Assembly: GCA_964451305.1 (NCBI GenBank)
Contig: CAYVHV010000012.1
Span: forward strand, 1-64,000
Length of the DNA: 64,000 nt
DNA from: SHLQ01 sp964451305
GTDB taxonomy: Bacteria > Actinomycetota > Acidimicrobiia > Acidimicrobiales > SHLQ01
Direction of reading: 5' to 3'
Below the pieces are notes generated by a model. That model had not been told where the DNA came from. It did not search any database and worked only from the letters and a program-made list of their open reading frames with translations. This document shows, in pieces, positions 24,495 through 32,639 of the stretch (positions are counted from its first letter, which is position 1; each line of letters opens with the position of its first letter). A program made the position numbers and the translations under genes.

Positions 24495-25718
24495 ATGACA
24501 TCGTCAACAGCTGATCTGCTCGTCATCGGCGCAGGACCCGCCGGAGCGGCTGCGGCGATCCGTGGCGCACGCGGTGGAGCCAAAGTCGTCGTGTTCGACA
24601 AAGCGCCCTACGGCCGCGACAAGGTCTGCGGCGATGGCCTCACCCCACGAGCGATCGCTGCGTTGAACGAACTCAACATCGACTTCAGCGACGCCCACCA
24701 CATCGTTGGACTCCGCATGATCGCGAACTCCACCGTTCGCGAGCTCGACTGGCCGTCGGGCGGGCGGTTCCCGAACCACGGGGCCGTGTGGCCGCGTCGC
24801 CGTCTCGATGCATCGCTTATCGATGCTGCCACCGAGGCGGGTGCCGAGGTCATTTGGGAAACCGAAGCGCTCCCGATCATCGAAGGCGAACGGGTCGTCG
24901 GTGTCACCGCAGGTGGGATCGAATGGAAAGCCCCGATGACCGTCATCGCAGCGGGAGCACCTGGGAAAGTCGCAAAGATGCTCGGCACCGACCGCGTCGA
25001 AGACGAACCATTCGGGCTCGCCATTCGAGCCTATGTCCCATCATCGAGACACGATGACCAACATCTCGAGGCTTGCCTGACGCTCAAGGACGAACACGGC
25101 ACACCGGTTCCCGGATATGGCTGGATGTTCCCGGCAGGCGACGGCACCGTGAACATCGGTGCCGGTGCCCTCAGCACGATGAAGGGCTTTAAGAAGCTCA
25201 ACCTGAACAAGCTCCTCGATTCATATCGAGACATGGTCCAGCAGAGCTGGGGACTTGGCGAATACGTCGAACGACCACGAGCGTGGCGTCTCCCGATGAG
25301 CGCTCAGCGCCGGCACGGTACAGGCTGGGTTGCGATCGGTGACGCCGCAGGTCTCATCAACCCGATGAATGGTGAGGGCATCGACTACGGGCTCGAGAGC
25401 GGCATCCTCGCCGCCGACCTCTTCCTCGATAATCCCGTCACTGCACCAGCACGCTATGACCTGGCCGTCGAAGAGATGTTCGACGGGTTCCTAAGCACGG
25501 GTCGCCGTTTCAGCTTTCTCATCGGCCACCCATGGATTCTCAACAGCGGCCTGAAGATGGCGGTCGGAACTGACGCCATAGCGAAGATAACCCTCCAGGT
25601 CATGGGTAATCTCGTGGATGGCCAAACTCCCGGTGCGGCGGGTCGGATCTTCCGGCTCACCGACAAGACCCTCAAGACTGCCGATCCAGTGCTCCGTCGC
25701 ACACGCGCTGCTGCGTAG
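24495..25718 (+). CDS. Geranylgeranyl reductase family flavoprotein (MenJ-like)
   Basis: A 407-residue FAD-dependent reductase. It has the dinucleotide-binding motif LLVIGAGPAGAAAAIRGA, the family segment GRDKVCGDGLTPRAIAAL, and the second FAD motif VAIGDAAGLINPMNGEGIDYG. It is the length of mycobacterial MenJ, which saturates one isoprene unit of menaquinone. Menaquinone or a geranylgeranyl lipid are both possible substrates. The ATG at 24495 immediately precedes the FAD motif. The HAD gene follows 13 bp later. Confidence 0.88.
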   Translation: MTSSTADLLVIGAGPAGAAAAIRGARGGAKVVVFDKAPYGRDKVCGDGLTPRAIAALNELNIDFSDAHHIVGLRMIANSTVRELDWPSGGRFPNHGAVWPRRRLDASLIDAATEAGAEVIWETEALPIIEGERVVGVTAGGIEWKAPMTVIAAGAPGKVAKMLGTDRVEDEPFGLAIRAYVPSSRHDDQHLEACLTLKDEHGTPVPGYGWMFPAGDGTVNIGAGALSTMKGFKKLNLNKLLDSYRDMVQQSWGLGEYVERPRAWRLPMSAQRRHGTGWVAIGDAAGLINPMNGEGIDYGLESGILAADLFLDNPVTAPARYDLAVEEMFDGFLSTGRRFSFLIGHPWILNSGLKMAVGTDAIAKITLQVMGNLVDGQTPGAAGRIFRLTDKTLKTADPVLRRTRAAA

Positions 25719-25731
25719 AACGGCCGCATAG

Positions 25732-26457
25732 ATGGCGGCACGACCACTCCCCGGCGCTGATATTCAGCTCGTCATCTTCGATCTGATGGGCACGCTCATC
25801 TGCGATGACGGTGTCGTCGAACGCGCATATCAGGCTGCGTTGCGACAAGCGGGTATCGACCAAGACAATCCTCTCTTCGACTCCTCGTGGCGTCAGATTG
25901 CAGAGTTGCGTGGCCGGCCAACACTTGTGGTCCTGAGCGAAGTACTGGGCGACCCGGTGACCGCAGAAGAAGCAACGTGGGCCTTCGACGACAGCATCCT
26001 CTCTTCGGTTGCGGACATGGAACCGATCGACGGCGCTCCTGAGGTTCTTCAGCGCCTTGCTGACGAGGGCATCCTCAGTGCCGTGACCACGAGCTTTACC
26101 CCCGAGGTACGCAAGGCCGTGCTGAACAAGTGCGGATGGGACGCGACGTTTGCAGAGCAACTGTCGGCGAGGGGGAGCAAACGTGGACACCCCGCGCCAG
26201 ACCTGCTCCTCGAGGCAATTCTCAACCTCGGGGTCGATAGCGTCGCCCAGGTGGCGATCGTCGGTGATAGCGCAGCCGATCTCGAAGCTGGCAATCGAGC
26301 CGGAGCGGGCCTCATCGTCGGTGTTCGCACCGGAGGCGCACCAGCTGGGAAGCTCGAGGCGGCGCCTCACACCCATCTCATCGACTCCGTCGCCGACCTC
26401 CCTCAGGTACTCGATGCTCCACGCACAAAGGGCGCTCGACGCACGTCTGACCGATAA
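25732..26457 (+). CDS. HAD hydrolase, phosphonatase-like
   Basis: A 241-residue HAD-superfamily protein. Motif I reads FDLMGTLICDDG, keeping the nucleophile Asp but with Met where most HAD phosphatases have the second Asp. Phosphonoacetaldehyde hydrolase and its phosphonatase-like relatives also lack that Asp. Motif II is VTTSFTPEV, the Lys of motif III is in SKRGHPAPDL, and motif IV is IVGDSAADLEAG. A phosphonate or phosphate-ester substrate is plausible; no phn genes are nearby. Confidence 0.8.
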   Translation: MAARPLPGADIQLVIFDLMGTLICDDGVVERAYQAALRQAGIDQDNPLFDSSWRQIAELRGRPTLVVLSEVLGDPVTAEEATWAFDDSILSSVADMEPIDGAPEVLQRLADEGILSAVTTSFTPEVRKAVLNKCGWDATFAEQLSARGSKRGHPAPDLLLEAILNLGVDSVAQVAIVGDSAADLEAGNRAGAGLIVGVRTGGAPAGKLEAAPHTHLIDSVADLPQVLDAPRTKGARRTSDR

Positions 26458-26505
26458 GGGATAAGGACCCGAGACAGTTTCGGCCCAGAGCGGCCATACT
26501 TGGAC

Positions 26506-27585
26506 ATGTCTACTTCCACCCCGACACACGAGACCCTGCTGCAAGCACCGAAAGTGCTGCTTCACGATCACCTCGATGGTGGGTTGCGGCCGATGACGGT
26601 GATCGAGCTCGCCGACTCGAGCGGATACACGGGGCTTCCGACCTCCGATCCTGACGAGCTCGCCCAATGGATGACCAGAGGCGCAGACCGCAAGGACCTC
26701 GTGTTGTACCTCGACACGTTTGCCCACACCACCGGGGTGATGCAGACCGCAGACGCGCTGCACCGGGTTGCTCGTGAAGCAGCCGAGGACCTCGCCGCCG
26801 ATGGGGTCGTTTACGCCGAAGTTCGCTTCGCTCCAGAGCTCCATACCGAAAATGGGCTCTCCATGGATGATGTCCTCGAGGCCGTCACTGGGGGCTTCGC
26901 CGAAGCCAGCGCGGATACACCGCTCACGATTCGAACGATCTGTTCGGCCATGCGGCAAAACAATCGCAGTCTCGAGGTTGTTCAGCTGGCGGTGCGCTGG
27001 CGGGATCGAGGGGTCGTCGGCTTCGACATCGCGGGACCTGAGAAGGGGTTCCCGCCCGATGACCACATCCTCGCATTTCAGTTCGCCCAGCGGGAGAACT
27101 TTCATTTCACCATCCACGCTGGCGAGGCCTACGGACCGAAGTCGATTTGGAAGGCGCTGCAATGGTGCGGGGCTGAACGCCTCGGCCACGGTGTTCGCAT
27201 CGTCGATGACATCGTGATCGACGACGACGGCGAGGCTCAACTCGGCCGTCTTGCGGACTCGATCCGCGATCGACGTATCCCACTTGAGGTCTGCCCGTCT
27301 TCGAACTTGCATACCGGTGTTGTCGACGATCTTGCCGATCATCCAATTCGCTTGTTCAAAGAACTCAAGTTCCGTGTGACGCTCAACACCGACAACCGTC
27401 TGATGAGCAACATCTCTATGACTGGAGAGATGGAGAACATGGTCAACGTTTTTGGTTGGGACCTGCTCGATATGCAGTGGCTCACCGTCAACGGGATGAA
27501 GAGTGCGTTCCTGCCGTTCGACGAGCGCCTCTCCCTCATCAATGACGTGATCAAGCCCAGCTACGCGAAACTGATCAACAGCTAA
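26506..27585 (+). CDS. add: Adenosine deaminase
   Basis: A 359-residue zinc aminohydrolase that converts adenosine to inosine. Zinc ligands HxH are in LLHDHLDGGLRP (residue about 20), the next His and catalytic Glu in IHAGEAYGP, the catalytic His in LGHGVRI, and the Asp in LNTDNR. The ATG at 26506 is used; a TTG two codons earlier is less likely. In the same window are a nucleoside importer, upp and an adenosine-kinase-like gene, which together fit nucleoside salvage. Its stop codon lies within the first copy of a 39-bp tandem repeat. Confidence 0.93.
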   Translation: MSTSTPTHETLLQAPKVLLHDHLDGGLRPMTVIELADSSGYTGLPTSDPDELAQWMTRGADRKDLVLYLDTFAHTTGVMQTADALHRVAREAAEDLAADGVVYAEVRFAPELHTENGLSMDDVLEAVTGGFAEASADTPLTIRTICSAMRQNNRSLEVVQLAVRWRDRGVVGFDIAGPEKGFPPDDHILAFQFAQRENFHFTIHAGEAYGPKSIWKALQWCGAERLGHGVRIVDDIVIDDDGEAQLGRLADSIRDRRIPLEVCPSSNLHTGVVDDLADHPIRLFKELKFRVTLNTDNRLMSNISMTGEMENMVNVFGWDLLDMQWLTVNGMKSAFLPFDERLSLINDVIKPSYAKLINS

Positions 27586-27661
27586 ACGTCACACTTGGGG
27601 TCAGACCCCAAAGGTCATCTTTAAACGTAACTTTTGGGGTCAGACCCCTCAGGTCATCTTT
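27584..27661. repeat. 39-bp tandem repeat carrying GGGGTCAGACCCC palindromes
   Basis: Two adjacent 39-bp copies (27584-27622 and 27623-27661) run from aaacgt to aggtcatcttta and differ at a few bases. Each contains GGGGTCAGACCCC. The array begins at the add stop codon and ends in the stop codon of the convergent gene, so it occupies exactly the intergenic gap and could work as a bidirectional terminator. The same core occurs at 24379-24423. Confidence 0.85.
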
Positions 27662-27896
27662 AGGCAGCGACGTCGGTGTCGGCATCGGCCCGAGCGCCTG
27701 CGGTCACGATCTCGTACATCTCCTTGATCGCGGTACTGCCGGTCGTGCAATGGCGCCAGGGCATAACGGCGTGGATGGCACAACACCATGCGGCCTTCAT
27801 GAGCTTCGCCGACATGCCGGCGGCGAACGCCATGTGCTCAAAGTAGGTCTCGTCGACGCTCTCTGGATGTTCGGTGAACTTCTGCGGCAACTTCAT
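27660..27896 (-). CDS. Small DUF6356-like protein
   Basis: A 78-residue protein starting MKLPQKFTEHPESVDETYFEHM and then a moderately hydrophobic helix (FAAGMSAKLMKAAWCCAIHA) and VMPWRHCTTGSTAI. The pattern FTEHP-x-SV-x-ETYFEHM resembles DUF6356 proteins, whose role is unknown. TACGGT (27903-27908) lies 6 nt before the ATG. It is divergent from the Lrp-type regulator, which might control it. Confidence 0.7.
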   Translation of the reverse strand: MKLPQKFTEHPESVDETYFEHMAFAAGMSAKLMKAAWCCAIHAVMPWRHCTTGSTAIKEMYEIVTAGARADADTDVAA

Positions 27897-27902
27897 GACA
27901 TC

Positions 27903-27908
27903 ACCGTA
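27903..27908 (-). promoter_or_regulatory. -10 box TACGGT, leaderless-type
   Basis: TACGGT on the minus strand, 6 nt before the DUF6356-like ATG. Confidence 0.5.
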
Positions 27909-27998
27909 GTGATTTTCTCGGAGCATGTGGTCGCAACATTTCGCGGATATTTCGAGTCATGGTGCAGTAATCCCCTGCAAATCTTCGAATCAATAGAT

Positions 27999-28004
27999 TA
28001 AACT
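27999..28004 (+). promoter_or_regulatory. -10 box TAAACT, leaderless-type
   Basis: TAAACT, 6 nt before the Lrp-family ATG at 28011. Confidence 0.55.
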
Positions 28005-28010
28005 TGCTCT

Positions 28011-28469
28011 ATGGATGAGATCGACAAGAAAATCGTGCAACTACTTCAGGTAGATGCATCGATCTCCGTGCGAGAAATCGCCGACCAGGTCGGGCTGACG
28101 TCGACGCCGTGCTGGCGACGAATCCAAGCATTGGAGACGAGCGGGGTCATCACTAAACGCGTCGCGCTCGTCGACCCACAACGGCTCAACTTGTCGCTGA
28201 CCGCACTGGTGCTCGTCCGCACGAATGAACACAATGCAGACTGGACCGAGCGATTCCTCAACACGGTCGAACACTTCGACGAAGTTGTGGAGGCATACCG
28301 GACGAGCGGCGAACTCGACTATCTGCTCAAAGTCATCGTCCCAAACATGGACGCCTTCGATCAGTTCTATTTACGCCTTATCGAACACATCGATCTCTAC
28401 GACGTACGCAGCACCTTCGTGATGGAGGAGATGAAGCACACGACTGCACTCCCCCTCGACTACGTCTAG
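28011..28469 (+). CDS. Lrp/AsnC-family transcriptional regulator
   Basis: A 152-residue regulator. The N-terminal winged helix is MDEIDKKIVQLLQVDASISV, REIADQVGLTSTPCWRRIQ with the recognition helix; the C-terminal RAM ligand-binding domain contains VVEAYRTSGELDYLLKV and ends with MKHTTALPLDYV. The family binds amino acids and regulates nearby metabolism genes. The divergent DUF6356-like gene shares its 114-bp upstream region. Confidence 0.93.
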   Translation: MDEIDKKIVQLLQVDASISVREIADQVGLTSTPCWRRIQALETSGVITKRVALVDPQRLNLSLTALVLVRTNEHNADWTERFLNTVEHFDEVVEAYRTSGELDYLLKVIVPNMDAFDQFYLRLIEHIDLYDVRSTFVMEEMKHTTALPLDYV

Positions 28470-28483
28470 AGCTCTTTCCGCAC

Positions 28484-29224
28484 TTAGCCGTGCGAGCAGG
28501 CGAGCGCAGCACCAACAATGCCCGCCTTGTTCAACATCTGCGCCGGAACCACCGGGGTGCGCACCTTGTCGATGTACTCGCTGAAGTCCTCGAACTCTTT
28601 GCTGATCCCGCCGCCGAGGATGAACAGCTCGGGCCAGAACAGCTTCTCGATTTCTCGGAGGACATCCTCGAGGTGGCCGCCCCACTTCTTGAAGGACAAG
28701 TCCTTCTCATCTTTGACTCGCGATGACGCTCGGGCCTCCGCTATTTTTCCGTCCATCTCGAGGTGACCGAACTCGGTGTTCGCGACGAGCGCTCCGTCAG
28801 TAAATACTGCAGAGCCAATCCCCGTACCGAGCGTGAGCAAAATGACGGTGCCCTTCGCCCCAGCACCAGCGCCGAAGCGAACTTCGGCCAAACCTGCAGC
28901 GTCAGCGTCGTTGATCATGGTGACGTCGCAGCCGACAACGTCGGTAAAGGTCGCGTCGCCATCGACCCCGATCCACGACTTGTCGAGGTTTGCGGCGGTA
29001 CGGATCACGCCACTTTGGACGACACCCGGGAAACCAATCCCGACCGGGCCCGTCCATTCGTGGTGTTCAGCGAGTTGTCGTGCAACATCTGCAACGGCAT
29101 CTGGAGTTGACGGTGCTGGAGTCACGATGCGGTGTCGCTCCGAGACCATCTCCCCCTTCTCGGTGTCGACCGTCGCTGCCTTTACTCCAGAACCACCGAT
29201 ATCAATACCAAGAACGAGCGCCAC
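28484..29224 (-). CDS. ppgK: Polyphosphate glucokinase
   Basis: A 246-residue ROK-type kinase that phosphorylates glucose with polyphosphate (or ATP). It has the phosphate loop GIDIGGSGVKAATVD, VRTAANLDKSW-like IRTAANLDKSWIG, INDADAAGLAE with the catalytic Asp, TLGTGIGSAVF and NTEFGHLEMDG, and a C-terminal FILGGGIS. These match mycobacterial PpgK closely along the length. The start is a GTG at 29224 with GGGAAAG in front. A strong hairpin (29247-29275) separates it from the flotillin gene. Confidence 0.93.
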   Translation of the reverse strand: MALVLGIDIGGSGVKAATVDTEKGEMVSERHRIVTPAPSTPDAVADVARQLAEHHEWTGPVGIGFPGVVQSGVIRTAANLDKSWIGVDGDATFTDVVGCDVTMINDADAAGLAEVRFGAGAGAKGTVILLTLGTGIGSAVFTDGALVANTEFGHLEMDGKIAEARASSRVKDEKDLSFKKWGGHLEDVLREIEKLFWPELFILGGGISKEFEDFSEYIDKVRTPVVPAQMLNKAGIVGAALACSHG

Positions 29225-29246
29225 TGAACTTTCCCTTTTTGTGCGA

Positions 29247-29275
29247 ACCCTGCAGCGAGAAGATCGCTGCAGGGT
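29247..29275 (-). other. 12-bp perfect hairpin between flotillin and ppgK genes
   Basis: ACCCTGCAGCGA (29247-29258) and TCGCTGCAGGGT (29264-29275) are perfect reverse complements with a 5-nt loop. It starts 13 bp after the flotillin stop on the minus strand. There is no T-tract on that strand, so it may be a processing or stability hairpin or an atypical terminator, and it lies just before the ppgK ribosome-binding site. Confidence 0.6.
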
Positions 29276-29287
29276 CAAGCCTAGGAG

Positions 29288-30694
29288 CTAGGCGGGAGGT
29301 TCTGGCGTAACGACCTGTTCGACGCCATCAGGCATTTCGATCTGCGGTGCCTCAGACTCCGAGGTCTCGGTCAGAGCGTGCACACCGCTACCCGCAGCGG
29401 GAGGCGAGACGTTCTTCGATGCGCCACCAGCGTTGAGACTGCCGGCCATCTTGTCCCGGAGAGGACCCATGATGTCGACGCCGGTTGCGGTCTCGATCTG
29501 TTCTGCGATCGCAATGACCGAAGCCGGTAGCTGCTTTGCGATTCCAGGAAGCGCTTGACCGTCGCCACCAGCATCGATGACCGTCATCTTGTCGATGTCG
29601 ATTCCGTTGACCGTGGACACGATCTGCTCGATGAGCTCTGGAAGCATGTTGAGCACGAAGATGTCGTGAGCGTCGTCTCCGGCCGCCTTGTATTGATCGG
29701 TCAGGCGCTGGAAGACCTCGACCTGGGCTGCGCCTTCCTCGACAATGTGCGCTGCGTCTGCGCGAGCCTGCAGCTGACGAGCCTCGAGGTCCGCTTGGGC
29801 CGGAAGGACAACGTCGGCCTGAAGACGGCGCTTTTCCAACTCGATTCGCTCGAGTTCGAGCTCCTGCTCGGCGATGGTCTTTGCCTTCTCGCCCGCAACG
29901 CGGGCCTCTTCTTCAGATGCTCGGGCAATGCCGTCGAGCTCTGCGCTTCGAACACGCAAGAGGTTCTGCTCTTCGACGATCTTTCGCTCCGCCTGAGCCT
30001 GTGCGATCTGGGCACGCTGCTGAGAATCGGCCTCGGCCTGCTCGGCTTCAGCCTGCTTCTGAGCTTCGGTGACGCGAGCATCCTTGAGCACATCAGCGGT
30101 ACGACGACGACCAACGGCCTCGAGGTAGCCAACCTCGTCGGTGACATTTTGGATCTTCAGGACGTCGAGCTCGAGACCGAGCGTCTTGATGTCGTCGTCG
30201 GCCTCTTCGATGAGGAATTGGGAGAACTTGAGACGATCCTCGTTGACCTCTTCAGGGGTGAGGGTTGCGAGAACACCACGAAGGTTTGCCTCGAGCGTTT
30301 CCTTAGCGATCTGAGCGATCGACTGGTGAGGAACGTTCAAAAAGCGCTCGACAGAGTTGCCGAGCAGTGAGTCCACGCTCGACACCTTGACGTTCGCAAT
30401 GCCCTGCACGTTGAGCGGGATGGCGCCCTTTGAGTATGCGTTCAGAACCGAAACTTCGAGGGGGATGTTGTTTAGATCCATCCATGAGACTTGCTCGAGC
30501 AGCGGAATACGGATGGTACGACCGCCCTTGAGCGTTCGATATCCGAGCTTGCGCCCATCTGGGGCTACCTGCCCCTTGCCGCCAGAAATCACCGCAACAC
30601 GGTTGGGCGGACAGATAATGATCAAACTCTTGACGACAAAGATCGCCGTGAGGATCGCGAGTAGAACCGCAATGCCAACAATTGCAAGAATCAT
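29288..30694 (-). CDS. Flotillin-like SPFH membrane protein
   Basis: A 468-residue flotillin. An N-terminal hydrophobic anchor (MILAIVGIAVLLAILTAIFV) is followed by the SPFH domain (CPPNRVAVISGGKG, IPLEVSVLNAYSKGAIPLNVQG). A long Ala/Glu/Gln-rich coiled coil (about residues 190-320) comes next, then a C-terminal domain ending in a Pro/Glu tail. Flotillins organise membrane microdomains. The ATG at 30694 places the anchor at the N-terminus. The upstream NfeD gene is the usual partner. Confidence 0.92.
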   Translation of the reverse strand: MILAIVGIAVLLAILTAIFVVKSLIIICPPNRVAVISGGKGQVAPDGRKLGYRTLKGGRTIRIPLLEQVSWMDLNNIPLEVSVLNAYSKGAIPLNVQGIANVKVSSVDSLLGNSVERFLNVPHQSIAQIAKETLEANLRGVLATLTPEEVNEDRLKFSQFLIEEADDDIKTLGLELDVLKIQNVTDEVGYLEAVGRRRTADVLKDARVTEAQKQAEAEQAEADSQQRAQIAQAQAERKIVEEQNLLRVRSAELDGIARASEEEARVAGEKAKTIAEQELELERIELEKRRLQADVVLPAQADLEARQLQARADAAHIVEEGAAQVEVFQRLTDQYKAAGDDAHDIFVLNMLPELIEQIVSTVNGIDIDKMTVIDAGGDGQALPGIAKQLPASVIAIAEQIETATGVDIMGPLRDKMAGSLNAGGASKNVSPPAAGSGVHALTETSESEAPQIEMPDGVEQVVTPEPPA

Positions 30695-30763
30695 AAAATT
30701 ATGTGACCTTCCCGTCGTTATTTCCAGAGTAGAGCATCGGTCGGTGCCCAAGTATTCCCAGCG

Positions 30764-31366
30764 CTAGAGATCGGGGTCGACCGCAACCACCTGAGCAACG
30801 CCACCATCGACCTTGACAATGACGACCTCGTCACCGCGAGCGAAGTCCATATCGGGCATCGTTTCGAGAGCACCTGCGGTGAGCTGCAACCGTTCGCCAC
30901 CGGTATCGAGTGTCACCCGGCCACGCTTTCCCGCCTCGATCGGGACGCTGACCGTTGCCAGCCGACCTTCGAGCTGGCGATCACTGATGGAACTATCCGA
31001 GTCTCCCTTGCGCAGGAAGCTAAATAGCGCCGTGTTGACTCCAGCGGCGAACACGCCGAGCACGATCGCGAGGATCAGCGTCGTAATTGCCGCCACGCCC
31101 ACGAGTGACGAGACGACCCCGACGCCTCCGAAGAACGCAAGGAACGCCGTGTACGAACTAATTGGAATTCGACGGAACGCCGAGACGTCACCGACCCCAG
31201 CGTCCGCTCCGGACACGTCGATATCACCGCCGCCACCAGAGATGTCCACGCCCGCATCGAGGTCGGCATCAAACCCAACTTCGCCTTCAACGTCTCCCCC
31301 GCCGAATGCAAACAGAAGTTGCAGGGGGATTCCGACAATCGCACAGAAGATATAAACCCCGATCAT
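30764..31366 (-). CDS. NfeD-like membrane protein
   Basis: A 200-residue protein with an N-terminal membrane helix, a Gly/Asp-rich extracytoplasmic stretch (GGGDVEGEVGFDADLDAG), two more membrane helices, and a C-terminal NfeD OB-fold (residues about 135-200, LEGRLATVSVPIEAGKRGRV). NfeD proteins accompany flotillins. TACACT (31373-31378) lies 6 nt before the ATG. It is divergent from upp with only 73 bp between the start codons. Confidence 0.85.
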   Translation of the reverse strand: MIGVYIFCAIVGIPLQLLFAFGGGDVEGEVGFDADLDAGVDISGGGGDIDVSGADAGVGDVSAFRRIPISSYTAFLAFFGGVGVVSSLVGVAAITTLILAIVLGVFAAGVNTALFSFLRKGDSDSSISDRQLEGRLATVSVPIEAGKRGRVTLDTGGERLQLTAGALETMPDMDFARGDEVVIVKVDGGVAQVVAVDPDL

Positions 31367-31372
31367 CAATCC

Positions 31373-31378
31373 AGTGTA
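31373..31378 (-). promoter_or_regulatory. -10 box TACACT, leaderless-type
   Basis: TACACT on the minus strand, 6 nt before the nfeD-like ATG. Confidence 0.5.
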
Positions 31379-31427
31379 GTTGCTCGTACGCGATCTCTTC
31401 CTCTCGTATTGAATGGTCAGAGACCGC

Positions 31428-31433
31428 TACATT
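31428..31433 (+). promoter_or_regulatory. -10 box TACATT, leaderless-type
   Basis: TACATT, 6 nt before the upp ATG at 31440. Confidence 0.55.
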
Positions 31434-31439
31434 CAGACC

Positions 31440-32063
31440 ATGGCAACGCACGTGGTCGAGCATCCGCTCATCTCCGAACGACTCACTCAACTTCGAATGA
31501 GAGCAACCCCTCGACCGGAGTTCCGCCGTGTGCTCACCGAACTCTCCGGGTTTGTCATCTACGAGGCAATGCGCGACCTCGCGGTCACACCGATCGATAT
31601 CGATACACCGCTTGAACCCACAACGGGGGTAAAGGTGACCGCGTCCCCGATCCTCGTGCCGGTCATGCGCGCTGGTCTCGGAATGCTCGATGCTGCCCTG
31701 ACGCTGCTGCCCGAATCACGCGTGGGATTCATCGGCCTCAAACGCGATGAGGACACCCTGCTCCCCCACGCGTATGCGAATACCGTTCCCGGAGACCTTC
31801 AAGGCCGCTCGACGCTCGTCCTCGACCCGATGCTCGCAACCGGTGGCTCGCTTGTTCACACCTGTGAGTTGCTGCGCGAGTCCAACGCTGGAACCATCAC
31901 TGTCGCCTGTGTGCTGACGTGTCCGGAAGGAATTGAGCGTATGGCTTCTGAGTATCCCGATATCGACATCTACACGAGTTCCATCGACATTGCCTTGAAC
32001 GAGGTTGGATTCATCCGACCTGGCCTAGGCGATGCGGGCGACCGTCAATTCGGTCTCTCCTGA
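31440..32063 (+). CDS. upp: Uracil phosphoribosyltransferase
   Basis: A 207-residue salvage enzyme that makes UMP from uracil and PRPP. The start HVVEHPLISERLTQLRMR and the segments PILVPVMRAGLGMLD and IGLKRDE are standard. The PRPP-binding loop is VLDPMLATGGSL. The C-terminus, FIRPGLGDAGDRQFG, is the usual uracil-binding ending. The longer frame from 31413 was rejected because the promoter box is adjacent to 31440. Confidence 0.96.
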   Translation: MATHVVEHPLISERLTQLRMRATPRPEFRRVLTELSGFVIYEAMRDLAVTPIDIDTPLEPTTGVKVTASPILVPVMRAGLGMLDAALTLLPESRVGFIGLKRDEDTLLPHAYANTVPGDLQGRSTLVLDPMLATGGSLVHTCELLRESNAGTITVACVLTCPEGIERMASEYPDIDIYTSSIDIALNEVGFIRPGLGDAGDRQFGLS

Positions 32064-32635
32064 TGCTCGATCACGTCTTCGCCGATGCCATCGGCGCACT
32101 CCGGTCGGCCCTCGAGCTTGCACTGCTCGAACGCCAAGCCGTCGAGGAACGTTTCACCACCGACGCCTTGCTTGGCGATACCCGCTGGGAAACCTCGTAC
32201 AGCATCCCGGGCGAAGGCACGCCTCCTCGGGTACAAGCCGACATGACCCTGCTCTGGCCAACCTGGTCACAAACGGCGTATCGCAGCTGGTATCTCAGCG
32301 GAGAGCTAAGTGACATCCCAGCGATCGAAGCAGAAGTGGTGGCGCGAGCGCAGCGGCTCCCTGAGCCACCAGACCCGTCCATCGTCCTCGACATCGTCCC
32401 GGAAGTATCTCCGCTCATCGGCAACAACATCCTCGAACGCGCAGAAGGTGCAACGGTCGAGACGATCTACGGCCACGACCTCACCCGTGCCGAGTACGCG
32501 ATCGAGATCAGCTACTCAGGTGTTTTTGAGCTCCACGCGGATGTGCTTGCCGACGGCAACTTGCTCGACGAGATGTTCCAAGCCGCGGGAGGCTGGATTT
32601 CCAGCACCCTGGTACTGCTTTCCGATTCGGTCTAG
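32063..32635 (+). CDS. Unrecognised 190-residue protein
   Basis: The ATG overlaps the upp stop (TGATG), so translation is coupled to upp. The protein has an acidic average charge, no signal peptide and no membrane segment. Recognisable features are an N-terminal helix (residues 1-33), a beta-rich middle (TRWETSYSIPGEG, VQADMTLLWPTWSQTAYRSW), and YGHDLTRAEYAIEISYSGVF near the end. The pattern suggests an alpha/beta domain, but I do not know the family. Confidence 0.75.
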   Translation: MLDHVFADAIGALRSALELALLERQAVEERFTTDALLGDTRWETSYSIPGEGTPPRVQADMTLLWPTWSQTAYRSWYLSGELSDIPAIEAEVVARAQRLPEPPDPSIVLDIVPEVSPLIGNNILERAEGATVETIYGHDLTRAEYAIEISYSGVFELHADVLADGNLLDEMFQAAGGWISSTLVLLSDSV

Positions 32636-32639
32636 AGCG

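Noticed and set aside
25672..27342. Open frame of 556 codons on the minus strand opposite the reductase end, HAD and adenosine deaminase genes
   Set aside because: It lies fully antisense to recognisable proteins, its sequence has no family features, and long antisense frames are expected at this GC content.
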